Part shown: positions 20,991 to 33,400 of the stretch, piece after piece | Position numbering within the stretch: the stretch's first letter is position 1 | How the letters are laid out: every line of letters begins with the position of its first letter | Source of the DNA: Gautieria morchelliformis | Taxonomy: Eukaryota > Basidiomycota > Agaricomycetes > Gomphales > Gomphaceae | Reading direction: 5' to 3' | DNA length: 64,000 nucleotides | Assembly: GCA_015179125.1 (NCBI GenBank) | Contig: WHVA01000043.1 | Span: 248,001-312,000 of the forward strand | Position numbers and translations under genes: made by a program | Notes under the pieces: model-generated | What the model was told of the DNA's origin: nothing | Seen by the model: only the letters and a program-made list of their open reading frames with translations | The model's database searches: none

Positions 20991-23975
20991 CTCCCCCTCA
21001 AGCCTGACGTATCCCTAGAAGTTCTAGGGTATGGAGGTGCTTGCGCGGTGCAAGTGGTTTCCTCAGTATATCGGTGGGGTTCTCGATGGTTTTGACATAG
21101 CGTAGATCGATGTTGCCCACCGTGACTTGTTCTTTAGTGTAGTGGTAATGTATGTCGATATGTTTGGTGCAATTGTTACTGACGCTGTCCTTGGAGAACG
21201 CGATAGCGGACTGATTGTCGGTGAAGAGGGGAATGGGGGTGAAAGTGTGTTTGAAGTCTTTTCCCAACCGAATGAGCCAAATCCCCTCCACCGTCCCAAA
21301 CGATCCTGCCACGACCTCAGACTCCATCGAGGACCTGCTAACGAGGTTCTGTTTCTTAGATGCCCAGGACATGGGCGCACCGTTAAATGTAAACACCCAT
21401 CCTGTCATCGACTTCCTGTCGTCTCTGTCTCCAGAGAAGTCGGCGTCGGTGAACCCCGCTAGATTGTGAATGAACCCCTTTACTCCCTCCCCCTCTCTAA
21501 TGTACATGATCCCATATTCCTTCGTATTCAGCAGATAGCGCACGATGCGCTTGGCTGCCTCCCAGTGAGTAAGGTTCGGCTTTGACGTATACTGAGCGCA
21601 TTTGTTGACTGCATAGGCAAGTTTGCCGCACGTCCGGATGTGATATTGAAGCGGTCAGTGATGGTAGTGATAAAGGAAGGTTGTGAAATGTGAATGGTCC
21701 CAAGGTCTCATCTTCTGATGATTCGAATGCCGAGTAAGCGCGTCAGATCACCCAGGTCCTGTATGTCAAAGCTCCCTCTTATGTCACTGATCTCACTGAT
21801 CATCCTCTCCATCGAAGTCATCGTGTTTGCTGCCAAGAGCCCGTCATCCACGTACCACCTGGCGATCTCCACATCTCCCTTCTCCCCAAACCTGAAAAAC
21901 ACCGTCTTGTCCGCCTCCCCCGCCATGAACCCGATCTTTTCCAATTCTCCCCTCAACGTCTCGTGCCACACTCTCACCGACTGCTTCAGCCCGTATATCC
22001 CCTTATTCAACCTGCACACCAGATTCTCCTCTCCCGGCTTGATGAATCCTTCAGGCTGGCGCATGTACATGGTATCTTCAAGCTTACCGTTGAGATACGT
22101 GCCCTTGACGTCGATGTGTCGTAGCTCTAGGTTGTACTTGCAGGCTAGCGCGAGTATGAGTCGTATGGAGGTAAGTCAGATGGTGGGGGAGTATGTGGCT
22201 TGGTAATCGACTCCTGGAATCTGTGAGTAGCCCTGCGTGATGAGCCTGGCTTTGAACTTATCAATTTGGCCCAGGTTGTCGTGTTTGACTCGAAACGTCC
22301 ATCGACTCCCGACTATGTTCCTGTTGGCCGGCCTTTCGACGAGTCCCCACGTGCGATACCCCTGTAAGGTTTCGTACTCTTCTTCGCATGCCTTCTTCCA
22401 CCTCTCCACGTGTTCTGACCTCATCGCCTCGTTATAGTTCCCCAGCTCATCCTCCGCCAACACCACAAACGCCGTCTCCGCCTCCTCTAGATCCGTCCTC
22501 CCATGCACCATCGCTGCTATCTCCGTGAGCAGTGCCGCGTGCCTCCTCCCCCTTCCGTACTCAGTGTTTGAGGGGTCCATCCATGGGCCCTTCGAGAACT
22601 CCTTCGGTGCGTCCTCTCCGTCGTCCTGATTTTCCTTACTGACTCTCGACTCTCCCGTTCCGTTCTGCCCTCCATTTGCTTCTTCAACACTATTCCTTCC
22701 GTCGAGCACCTCCGCATGCTCCTCTGCCTGTCCCCCATCGAGCACTTCCACAGGCTCCTTCGTCTGTCCCCCGTCGAGCACATCCACGGGCTCCTTGTCC
22801 CTGTCCTCTGCATCGCTTGACTCGTCCATGGTGAGTTTGGGTAATGCATCGTTGTGTTCCCACGTTTCAGCAGGCTTCACGTTGGTGTGTCTGAGGAAGA
22901 CTGGGATCTTGTTTTCGTGAGTCCAGAGCGTTGGTGTGTTGTCGTCGTCAGTGGCATGAATGGTGACGCGCTCGATGTGTTTCAGCTCATCGAAAATAAC
23001 ATCCCTGGCCTTGATTATTGTGTGTGTGTGAGGAATCCACACCTTGTAGGCCTTCTAATTGTCAAAATACCCAACGAAAATTCCTTCAATGGACTTGTAC
23101 TCCCCTTTCCTCCTCGTCGCTTTGGGGACCAATGCCCAACACCTCAACCCATAAACATGAGCCCAATCAAGCCTTGGTCTCGATCCCCAAAAGGCCTTGT
23201 ATGGGGACTTGTTGATCCTGTGGTGCAGGGTGCGGTTCTTGATAAAATTGACCGTATGCACACCGGACACCCAGAATCTGCCTGACAGGTTTGCCTCGTG
23301 CTGCAGCATGAGAGCTCCCTCTTGGAGCATCCTGTTATGTCTCTCGGAGACACCATTATGTTCAGGTGTGTGAGGTGAAGTTGTCTCGTGAACGATGCCG
23401 AGTTCGCTGCATAGGGTTGAGAACTCACTCCCGACGAACTCTCCCCCGTTATCCATCTGCACTATCTTCACATCCACGTCTCTCTGCTTGCTCAGCCATG
23501 CGATGAACTGTCGGAATGAGTTGGTAACTGTCACGCACTCTTTATTTTTCAAGAAGTCGATGCTGACGTAGCGAGTCGAGTGGTCGATCCAGGTAATGAA
23601 ATACTTGTACCCGCCGATCGATGTCTCGAATGGGCCGCAGAGATCGGAGGAGACTATGTCTCCTATGTTCTGTGGTAGACTCTCGACGTGTTTGAACAGT
23701 GAGCGCCTTTGTTTACCAAATGGACAGTCAGCACATTGACTTAACTCCTGCTTTGTGCTGATTCTCAGGAGCCCTATCGGCGTCTGGAGCGTCCACATCT
23801 TCTTGAGTGTCGATGGGGCGGCATGAGTGAGCCGATGGTGCCACAAGGTCAGCTCATTAGGCTCGTTTGAGTAGGCAGCTATCTCGGTCTCAGGCCCCGG
23901 CGACAGTTGGGCCATGTAAACAAATATATTATTAATCTTTGTCCCCTGAGCGATGATGTACATACTGTAGAGGAC
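20991..23975 (-). mobile_element. Copia retrotransposon remnant 2, minus strand
   Basis: Parts in minus-strand order: pre-integrase and integrase about 23055-23960 (with the zinc-binding HHRLTH...C..C region and a core ending NRTLHHRINKSPY), an acidic spacer and the start of reverse transcriptase about 22180-23040, the YVDDGLL-bearing part about 21708-22070, RNase H about 20998-21543 (TDADFSGD, SASKKQ-like, TDNQSAIAFS), then polypurine tract and LTR. Gag and protease and the 5' LTR are missing beyond about 23975. It is broken, with about three interruptions, and is a different family from remnant 1. Confidence 0.85.
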
Positions 23976-24200
23976 AGGAATTATAGGCAGTAGGTATGGA
24001 CTTGGTGCTCAAAAGAATAGACTAGAAATTAATTCCCTCTCTCGGTGAATTTAGTTGTCACTCTAAATATATTATACACTACCTAGAAATTAATTCACTA
24101 CAGAGAATTTCTAGGTCAATAAATCGAGAGAATACTAGACTAATTTACTTGCCTCTCTCAGTGAATTTAGTTGTCACTGAGAGAGGGGGAAATCTGTTTC
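23976..24200. repeat. AT-rich stretch with repeated CTCTCTC/GTGAATTTAG motif and a hairpin
   Basis: The words CTCTCTC and GTGAATTTAGTTGTCACT occur together twice, near 24031 and 24153. At the second site 24152-24164 pairs perfectly with 24174-24186 around a 9-base loop (13-bp stem). Several CTAGAAATTAATTC copies lie between. The look is that of a small MITE-like insertion placed at the truncated end of Copia 2; no clear target duplication was found. Confidence 0.45.
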
Positions 24201-24209
24201 ACTGTGCAT

Positions 24210-24775
24210 GTACTACTACCCGGCCCTTTAGCGCCCAAGGGCTCGCGCGTCGCAGTCATTTCAGACTCCGCTGGGTGCAGCCGCTTGTGAAAATAGAAAT
24301 AACAAGATGAAATGGAGAGGTAGGGAGTGACAGGAAAATTTCGAAAATAATCAGAGAAATGGGTGCATGGTACAAGAACAATGTGAGAAGAGATTGAAAC
24401 ACCATACAATAAATCGAATATATTATGCTTGATTTTGGTGCAGGAGCATAAATGCACCCAACACATACACTATTTACCCGCATTGCCCTTAAGCCAATGC
24501 ACGCTACTGGATTGCTTAGACAAGCACTGTACAGTTCTTGCATGGGAACCATGCGGTGGTTCCCCAGATCTTACCTTACAACTGTCACTATGTAGCACAC
24601 GGAATTACCACTAATTGGTCAAGTTCCGCTTGCCCTTGTTACACAAGGCAATAAGATTCACAATCTTACACCTTTTTGAACTTCCTGCAGTTGTTCGCCA
24701 AGCGAACAACTTAATTGTGGAAATCCACACGATCTTGAAAAAGATCGCGACATCGACGGCTGTTTACCGTCAAAC
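24210..24775. other. Run of perfect short hairpins (possible structured RNA source)
   Basis: At least ten short inverted repeats follow one another: 24223-24242, 24437-24458, 24480-24500, 24513-24526, 24544-24564 (8-bp stem), 24600-24628, 24630-24651 (one bulge), 24653-24667, 24689-24711 (10-bp stem, 3-base loop), 24716-24729, 24730-24747 (7-bp stem, GAAA loop) and 24755-24771. The stems are non-overlapping from 24544 on. Nothing coding was recognised. The density suggests DNA copied from a structured RNA or an organellar or other structured source, but no tRNA or rRNA was identified. Confidence 0.5.
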
Positions 24776-24794
24776 ATCATCCAGTAGGCCCCAA

Positions 24795-26580
24795 GAAGTG
24801 AAGCAGCCAGGAACCCGACGCCAGGATGCGCTTGGGGACCTGGGCCGTGGGTAGATGGCCATGAGACATTTAGCCAAATCTTCAGTGAGTCAACTTAACT
24901 TCACCCCTATCGGTCTACATGTGTTGATCCTGACACCCGGGGCCATCAGATCGTACGCTTTAGATTGGGCAGCTGGGACGCAATGGCTGTGTTACACATG
25001 GAGGCTGGTTCTGTTTCCTCGCATCTATCAATGATATTCGCATGCCTGACTCATGAATGCCAGATAAATGTCCGTACTGGGCCATTATCGTATGTCCTTT
25101 TCACCAGATGTATTCACGCTGGCGCTAGCAATAGCTTCCTTTTGGTTGATATAGTAGCACAGATGGTCAATCTACTATATCAGAAAACACCTATAATATT
25201 AAAATATTTGATGAAAATTATATTTGTTGGTATACAGAAAGATTTGAAGATAACTGTCAACGCGAAGAGCCTCGGACAGGTGCCAACATGGGGCTCCTTG
25301 ACCTCTGTATACTTCAACTAGCTAGTTAATTTCAAAGTTCCATGTAGCCTCAAATGGAAGCCTGTTTAAGAATCCGAGGATGCAGCCTGTCGATCGCTTG
25401 AGCAGTCAGTTCTTTATTTTCAGTTATATTCGGTTCACTCCTATTGGAGTTCTAGAGAGCCGCTCTATCTATGTGTACATGCAGCCTCTCAGAGGCATTC
25501 TAGCGTTTACAAACCGACCCCTTGCATGAAATGACTCTTTGTGCCGACACAGGACCGCTAGATCAGGTCAGTCGATGTGCGTCATATTAAAGTCCTGAGT
25601 GTTTTAGTTTGCGCTCACTGCACAAATTCCTGACCTAGTAGATATTGAAGAGGAAGTTTTCATTTATATCCTTCAGGCTTGTGGGTATCACTGCACTGAA
25701 TTCATGGTTGAATCTTACAAACCCTGCATCTTGCAGCCGGAACAATACATATGCTCAGTGTATTCCCAACCATCCAGTGTAATGTCTTTGGCATGTTTCC
25801 CACCTACCACCGTCCCAATGTTTGACCCTGGCCTCCCATTCCTCAGGAGCAACTAGGATAATTGTCTCCAGAACAAAAGAAAGAACGAGATCTGCATATA
25901 GAATTCCTGCCAACAGGCGCGATAGATTCTACATTACGAGTGGCCTCATTGTGCACTGAATACTTGGCACCAGATGCGTCCCTTACGTGTTTCATGACGA
26001 GCGCTGGCAACACATCAGAATGAGGTTATGAGTGCACATCAGGTAAAAGGCAAGGAGAAACACACCTCGGTGCTAGCATCGACAACAACAGGTGTCCCTT
26101 CTAGCTGGTGGCTCACTGTGCTTGAATGGGTGTCTGTGAGGATGAATTTAGAATACAAATGACCAAGCTGCTGGTCAACGTACGAAACAGGCCCTTCTTC
26201 GCCTCTGGTACACCATCCCCACACCAGTTTACAAATTTAGATTGCTAGGTCTAGGGTATATAGGTTGTGAGATTTGCTTCAGCTGCCTCCAGGGCAAGGA
26301 ACGTACATTGGGATCTTTACATGTACTGTATCCTGGAACAAATTCAAAGTCTACAACAGATTGGTTAGATGATGACAATGCACCTCCCATCTGAGAACTC
26401 TTCTTCAAGTCTTTCCAGGCCACCGGAACCTTCCTTGGCTTTGAACCTTATGCATGCTATTAGTGACTCTCCAAAGCCATCCGAGTGGACCTACTTTTTG
26501 GTCATTTGAACCCTTGTCGTAGGTTAACACCCAATCTATATCAGTCCCATCAGAACAGATTGGTATTTGCAATTTCTCAG
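24795..26580 (-). repeat. Inverted duplicated block, arm B
   Basis: Reverse complement of arm A (8165-9930). The copy includes the ABP1-like pseudogene at its far end and the shared 118-codon frame at 24965-25321. The arms lie about 15 kb apart with quite different sequence between them, so this is an inverted segmental duplication rather than one element with terminal repeats. Confidence 0.8.
25905..26560 (-). pseudogene. Drebrin/ABP1-like actin-binding protein pseudogene, copy B
   Basis: The same ADF-homology blocks as in copy A are readable on the minus strand: WVLTYDKGSNDQKV, then VVDFEFVPGYST where copy A has the same, GWCTRGEEGPVSYVD, LEGTPVVVDASTEV, and after the likely intron PALVMKHVRDASGAKYS and APVG. 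The blocks fall in different frames, so the copy is dead. Copy B keeps the WVLTYDKG start better than copy A. Confidence 0.65.
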
Positions 26581-27927
26581 AGAGAAGGAGACCAGAGAGA
26601 GAGAGGCAATACCTTCCCCATGCCATCCGGAGTCTTCAGGCTCCTGCTCATCATCATCAATGGTTTTGCAACTGCAAGCAGGTGTACTCTGAGGCAGTAT
26701 CACAAAAAAGCATGAATATTGGGTTTTGAGACATTGGTTTTCTCTGCGATTGTATCAGCTGAACAGTCACAACCTGTCATGCAAATTGGTAGATTACATG
26801 AACTCCAGTTTGGCAGTGCAATGTCAAGATTGGTTTTTAGGCGTTAATATCGTGTATTAGTGAACACAGCAAATGCCCGAATAACTTGTGCGAATAAGTA
26901 TGCCATTTGGCGAATAGGTGAACCAACAAATGTTCACAAGATAAGATGGCCGCCCAAACGGAGCTTGCCCTATCTACAGTCGTAATGAAATAGCCCATGG
27001 CACTTGACGATGTAAGGTGCAAGGTGTCACGGAAGGGTGGCCTAAGCGACGACAATCCCTTCGCTGCCAGCACAGAAAATAGTTCAAAGGCTAAGGTAAT
27101 GAAGATGAAGTATGAGAACTCACCAGTGATGCCTAAGTCCTCTTCTGGTTGAAGATAGAAATCTACAGAAGAAGGCTCAAGACGATAGTCACAGTGAGGT
27201 CAAGTTTGCACAAGATGGACGTATGATAATTGAACTGAGGAATATACATGTGAATGTAAACTACTTATATCGAATGCTCGTAAGGTATCAGCGAATAGGA
27301 AAGAGGCCGTCATGAGTCAGGGTTGGATAGGGGTGCGCAGTCATGATACAAATTAGATGAAATAAACATACAATAGAGTGAGGGAGGAGTGTGAACATGA
27401 AACGACAGAGAGTAAAGGTGGCGAAGGCACTTATGCACGAAACCATGTCTTGGGACCTGCATACATGCTACCCTGCACGGACTCTTCGTCTACTGGGTTG
27501 ATCCCATATGACCTACAGACAGGACGTCCTGCGAACGCATCCTGGCCATATGAACACCCAAAGGGGTTGGATAGAGAAGCTGATGGGACCAGTGACAAGC
27601 CATCATACAGGGTAGGGGACATCGATCATGTTTGATGGTGTGCCTCCTGGCAAATGATGTGAGCAGCGAATAGTCGTTCGGCGAATGTGAGGAAGGGCGA
27701 ACGGAGATGACATAGGGGAGGAGTGGTCTAAGTGAGGGGTGAAGCCGAGCGAACATGGAGGAGAAGTGGCGAAAGGGGAAATGGAGATAACTAGGTGCAG
27801 GAAATACACAAGTCGTGACAATCCGGTCATAGGAACAACATCGAAAGAGGGTTGAGCAGAGGAGGTGATAGGACCAGTGATGAACCACCAAGTCAGTCCA
27901 AAGATGTCGATCGTGCTTTGATGGTGT
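26581..27927. other. Non-coding stretch with degenerate GCGAA repeats
   Basis: No gene recognised. The words GCGAATA, GCGAACA and GGCGAA recur from 26875 to 27800. Two related segments of about 55-60 bp (GACCAGTGA...ATCGATC/CGATCGT...TTTGATGGTG) end at about 27640 and 27926, the second touching the Gypsy LTR. Sequence resembling part of this continues on the far side of the Gypsy element at 35091-35240. Confidence 0.4.
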
Positions 27928-28292
27928 TGTAGTGCGTCGTTCAGGCGTGGTGATACTCGATGAGTACGACTTAGAGGAAGGCTGTGCGAGTGAGAGGGGG
28001 CTCCAAAGAAAGATCTATTCAGTGGAGGCTTGTACTACTTATAGTCTGTGAGAACAAAGAAAATCTAAGAATAATGTGGTTCTTAAGGAACGGTGGACAT
28101 GATGTGCGTAAGCTATGTGGACAGTGGACATGATGTGCATAAGCTATGTGGACCGTGGACATGATGTGCGTAAGCTATGTGGACAGTGGACAAGAGCGGG
28201 CAGTGGACAAGTGATGCTTGTCCACGATTCACAGCTGTGTGTGGGTGCTTGTGTATGCATAATCCACAACTAGACAGCTACGCTGTCTTACA
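27928..28292 (-). repeat. Gypsy 3' LTR (365 bp)
   Basis: Bounded by TGTAGTG and CTTACA on the plus strand. It holds three tandem 31-bp units starting at 28093, 28124 and 28155, and a perfect 9-bp-stem hairpin (28203-28211 with 28217-28225). A TATAGTC/CTATAAG box lies near 28040, in the position of a core promoter for the minus strand. Confidence 0.9.
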
Positions 28293-29759
28293 TCTACTCC
28301 CACCCCTTGAAAGAACCGCTTACTCTACTCCTCCTCCCCATCCACCACCGCCTCCACATCCTCATCAACAGGAATCTCCGTGGAATCAACAACTGCCGTC
28401 ACATCGATGTAGGTGCGCGAGCGCGGATAATAGGGTATGAGGCGAAACACCACATATGGGAGTTTTGCGACGGCCCCGGTGAGTTCCGCAAGGATGTAGG
28501 CCCCGTTGCGAGTTCTTCTGACTACGATCATCGGCCCCAGATAGCGCGGCTTTGACTTGCGAGAGAGGTCGTTTTCAATACACGTGTTTCGGACGAGCAC
28601 GAGGGCACCGGGAGCAAAGTTGTAGTTTTGTATGGTATGTGCGTGGTCCCCCTCGAATTGTTCAATTGATGAGTAACGTGCCTTCAGAACACGGTCATGA
28701 ATGGCCGCCAGGTTGTCGTTGCGTTTCTCGAGCTGTCGTGCGTGAACTGCAATCAACTCCGCGTCTGTAAGCGGCTTCTCAAGTTTGGGCACAAGGAACG
28801 TTGCCTCCACCAGATCGAAAGGTAAGACTGCCTCTACCCCATGGACCATGTAGAACGGAGAATAACCCGTCGCTTTCCTCACAGTGATGCGGTCTGCCCA
28901 GAACGCAAATGGCGCAACTGTTGGCCAGCGTGTTGGGTCCCCACCGCACGCCTTGACGATGGACTCCCGGATCGTTCGATGGCTGCATTCGACGATGCCG
29001 TTGGCCTGCTTGTTATAAGGTGAGATCCAGATGTGGTTGATATGTTACGTCTTGCTAAGCCATTCGAGTCCAGCGACTATAGGAGCCCCGTTGTCCGTGA
29101 CAATCGTCTCAACCCCTCCCCACCTGCACAACCAACTCTCGAAAATAAACCTCCCCACAGCCACCCCCGTCTCTTTCTTCAACTTCGTCCACTCTGGGTA
29201 GTTCGTGAGGCTGCAGCGCGCTTGGACCAGATAGCGAAATCCCTGCGCAACTGGGAAGAGAGCCATATCGAAGTATGCTTTGCGGAATAAGGGCGTGGGA
29301 ATTGACGGTGTTGGTGGAATAAAAAGGTGTGCCGTATTTCTGATCTGACATTCGTGACAAGTTTTGATAAACCAAGCAACATCGTGTTCCAGTCCGGGCC
29401 ACCAAAACCTGTCCATAAGCATGCGCCGCGTTGAATACAGCCCCTTGTGCCCCAGCTCGTCGTGCGCCTGCATGATAAAGGCGAGTCGCTTCTCCGGATC
29501 GATAACCAGCTGATGATAACCTGTCTCCCGCCGCCTCCACAGTCAGCCATCCTTCAAGAAAAACTGACGTGCGTAGCTGAGAAAACGCCGCAATGGCTTC
29601 TCCTCCATACATGCCGGCTTCTGCGTCGTGTCCAAGAACTCCCGTACCTGTCTCAACACCCCATCCACCTCCTCGTCCCTCACCCCCCATGGAATCTGCA
29701 GGCCTGCGGTGGCCTGATCTGTCAGGGAAAAGACCGGAAACCGCAGAGCACCCTGCACA

Positions 29760-30490
29760 GAGTACCATCCCACTCCCTTTCCCCCTGCTCGTGCGTCCTC
29801 TCTCTCTTCTCCTTTCTCCGCCCCCTCCCTGTTCCCATCCTTGTCTTTCTCCCCCTCCGCTCTCTCCTTTTCCCCTTTTGTTCCCCCTTCATGTCCGTCC
29901 TCCTCTCCTGCTTTCCCTGCCCCACTTCCTTGTCCCCTCGCCTTGTCCCCCCTTTCTCTCTCTCCGTTCTCTTCCTGCCTTCTCCCTGCCCTCCAGGTCC
30001 TGTCCCTCGCTTCCTCACCCTCATCTCCCATATACCTTCCTCCCCTGCTCGTCCTGTCCTCCCTTTTTCCTCTCCCAACCTCTCCTGTCACGTTCTTCCC
30101 TCCTCATACCTTCCCGTTGTCTTTCGTTTCATCCCCATTTTTTCCCTTTTCTCTCCCATCCTCTCCCTTTGTGCCCTCCCTTCCCCGTTCGCTTCCGTCA
30201 TTCCCATCGTCATCTCAGAATCTCGTTCCTCTCCCTCAACCTGCCTACCCTTGCCATCTTCATCCTGCCAGTCCCCCATCTTTCCGTCCTCATCCTTTCC
30301 CGTCCCTTCCTCCCCTATCTTGCCCATCCAGCCCCGCTCCTTTCCCTCAACCTGCCTTCCCTTGCCGTTCTCACCCTGCCTTTCCCCAATCTTTCCAACC
30401 TCTCCCTTTATTCCCCCGTTCTCCCCTGTTGTGCCCTTCCTTCTCTTTCCATTTCGTCCCTTTCCCCGCATTCCCTTCCCATCGCTGTCC
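29760..30490. repeat. ~730-bp nearly homopyrimidine/homopurine tract inside Gypsy pol
   Basis: The plus strand is almost entirely C and T (words such as CCTCTCC, CCTTCC, TTCCC). On the coding minus strand this gives a linker rich in Glu, Arg, Gly and Lys between RNase H and integrase. Both strands therefore show long open frames. A charged linker there is unusual for the length; the compositional bias may reflect repeat expansion. Confidence 0.75.
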
Positions 30491-33400
30491 TTCCCTCACA
30501 ATTCTGAATACCCCGTCTCCACCAGGAATTCACCCAAACCCCCATGTCCAACATGTCGTCGATCCACTCCTCCACCTCGCCCTCCCTCTCCTCCGTATCC
30601 CCTTTCGCCTTCCTTCGTCTGGACAGCCCGTCAGGTCCTTTGTGGTTCTTCGCCGGTATGTGTACTAGCTTAAAATCGAAGAGCAAAATTCCAAGGATCC
30701 AACGCTTCATGGCAGCATTTGGCTGAATGTCAGGATTATTTAGCATTCCCGGAATGTACTTGGCGTCCACCTCAACATCGAAGGTCGGTAAACCAACAAG
30801 ATGGAGCCAATTTGCCCGTAGGGCCCGGAACAGCCCATACAACTCCAGCCTTGCCTGTGAGTACCTCGATTCTCGCGCATTCCATGCTATTGAACCGTAC
30901 CTCGAAGGACGGCGCTGTCCCTCCCCATCCAATTGCAATAGGATCCATCTGACCGCGAGGACGGATGAGTCTACTGTGAGAATAACACGACGCTGGGTAA
31001 TATCTTGTCCTGCCGCTGTGTAGTTGATCGCTGATAAAGCCTCCACCGACACCACCCCCGCCTTTAGCTTTGCCATCGCACCCTCCTCCCTCTCCCCCCA
31101 CACAAACTCCACCTGCTTCATCGTTAGCCTAACCAAAGGTAAAGCCAGCTCTGCGAAGCCAGGGATAAATATCCTGATGACCCCACAGGTTCCCAGAAAA
31201 CCACGAACTTCGGAGGTGTTCTGACAAGCTGGCCAGTTGACAATCTTATCGATCTTTTCCGTGTCTGGGATTCGGCCCTGGAAGGTACATCGATGTCCCA
31301 CCACGGTAAGCTCTGGAACCTCTAGAAACAATTTTTTCCCTGATATTGTTGCGCCAGCGTGTTTAAAGCGATGCAACACTTGATTTACATCTTCAAAATG
31401 CTCCCACACAAATCTCCGATTGCCAGGATTGTCCGGAATAGTTTCATACGTGCCATCTGCTTTCTCATAGCGAGTTCGGGGCCCTAGTATGGGGACATCA
31501 TCAATGAAAGGTGGCGCACAGTCTGTTTCGTCCTGTAGTATGAAACAGATGTCGCCATGGAAAATCGGCACCGAATTCGTCCATCCCATCGGTAGTGCCG
31601 TGAGGCGGTGAGGTCCGAGGGGTGTTTGGAATGTTGTGAGATCGCGGGAGTGCTTGGCCAAAGGTCTGTGATCATATCCCACAAATATGTCGCCTAATGA
31701 ATAGATTCCATGCCCCCCACACCTTTCCGCGTACTGTTCCACTGCTGGTGGCAGACTCGCGTCTTTAATCGTGACTGCATTTAAGGGCTGCAGGTCGTGA
31801 ACGATGCGGAGCGCCCCGTTCTTCTTTGCCTTACAGAACCACTTCGAATGGTAAGATGAAGACGAAGGTTCAAAAACCCCCGAAGCTATTTTGTCCTTGA
31901 CGATGGACACGACCTGCTCAAAGAGCCCGGGTGGAATAGGATAGTTGCGCTCTGCCCAAGGTTCATGCTCGATTGTCGGGATCACCACTGGTTCGAAGTA
32001 GTCATCTCTGAACCGTCCTTTCTCTGCTCCCGTCCATGCTAACCCCTCCTCATTGTTCTTCAGTGCCTCAAACGCTAACTTCACCTCCTCCTCCCATAAG
32101 AAACCATCCTCCCCCACTTTCAACGCCTCCCATCTTTCCTTCGTCAACCTTGATCCAAAATCCAACCTCCCCGCTGGCTTCGTTGGTAAAATGGTAAGTG
32201 TTTTTAATGGATCCTCTGGAAACCTTCGCTTGACATGACATTCCTCCGGTAGGGTGGTTGCCACGGGTCAGACTCACTTCTCGACAGGCTTATACCTACA
32301 CATCACAAAAACCTCTGCCGCAGTAAGCATGCCATATACTTCCCTCAGCCAGTAGTTAGCTCCGGCTGACACGTTAGCTCGCAACGCAGGAACAGTCGGT
32401 AACAATCTGCCGTACGTGGGAAGCTTCGGTAATGTGGCGAGGCCTAGGTAATGACTGCTATGTCGACATGGTGTCACATGGGGCCGAGTAGGTACGTGAA
32501 TCCTGTGATGGGTGTGGCGAGGGTCATGGATAACAAGTGTCTCACCAGCATTCATCATGTCAATCTTCCCGATAACCTGGAATGGCCGACCCAGCAGCAC
32601 ATCGCACGGTGCGTTGTCATCGACTACATGTGCATGGACAGGGATCATGATTGAACTTATCGTGATTTGCAGATTTTCCACTACTCCCGTTGTTGAATCC
32701 CCTCCACCATTAGCCATGGTCATGTTCACCCGTACATCTGGATTGATGGCAAGTCCCAGTTTCTTGACCAACCCATGGCGGATATTGACTAGTGACGAGG
32801 CCGTGTCGAATACTCCAATGACTTGATGTACACCCTGTAGCAGAATATCTAATTCTCGGGGCGGACAGTGATATGGGATAGTGATGTCATCACCCACTCT
32901 AAGTACGTCCGCACGCTCCGTAAACAAGGCAGGCGCTGATACCTTGCTCATTTTGAAATTGTCCACCATTCGACTTCGTACATCCGGACAGCTGGCGGCG
33001 ATGTGTCGAAGGGGCAGTGTGACCGGGGTATCCAACACCGCATTAAAGATATCTTCTGGTGAGCAAGAATCTTCTATCTTGGATCGGAACCTGTATTGAG
33101 ACATAGCTTCTGCGGCCTTGTATCCTCCAGCCCCCTGCGCACTGGCCGGTGCCACCAATACCGGACGCTCTTCCTTCACTCTTTCCTCCTATCCCTCATT
33201 CCTCTCCTCCTCTACTTCCACCACGAAACCTTCTGCCCCGTTCTTAACCAGTATGTCCACCTCCGTTCCAACAAACATGGTCTGCTGAGCTGGGACTTCC
33301 TGAATAGATGCACCTGTCATTCATCAATTTTCCCACTCCATGTCGATGACGTGTTTGATCCCTTTCTCATGCGTTAGAATGTGTGAGTTGTCCGGCCAGC

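Noticed and set aside
8165-26580. Reading the two inverted arms as terminal repeats of one 18-kb element
   Set aside because: Arm ends lack shared termini and target duplication, and the interval holds unrelated, independently bounded insertions.
29447-30673. 408-codon and 304-codon proline/serine-rich frames on the plus strand
   Set aside because: They are the complement of the homopurine linker of the Gypsy element; composition alone keeps them open and no domain is present.
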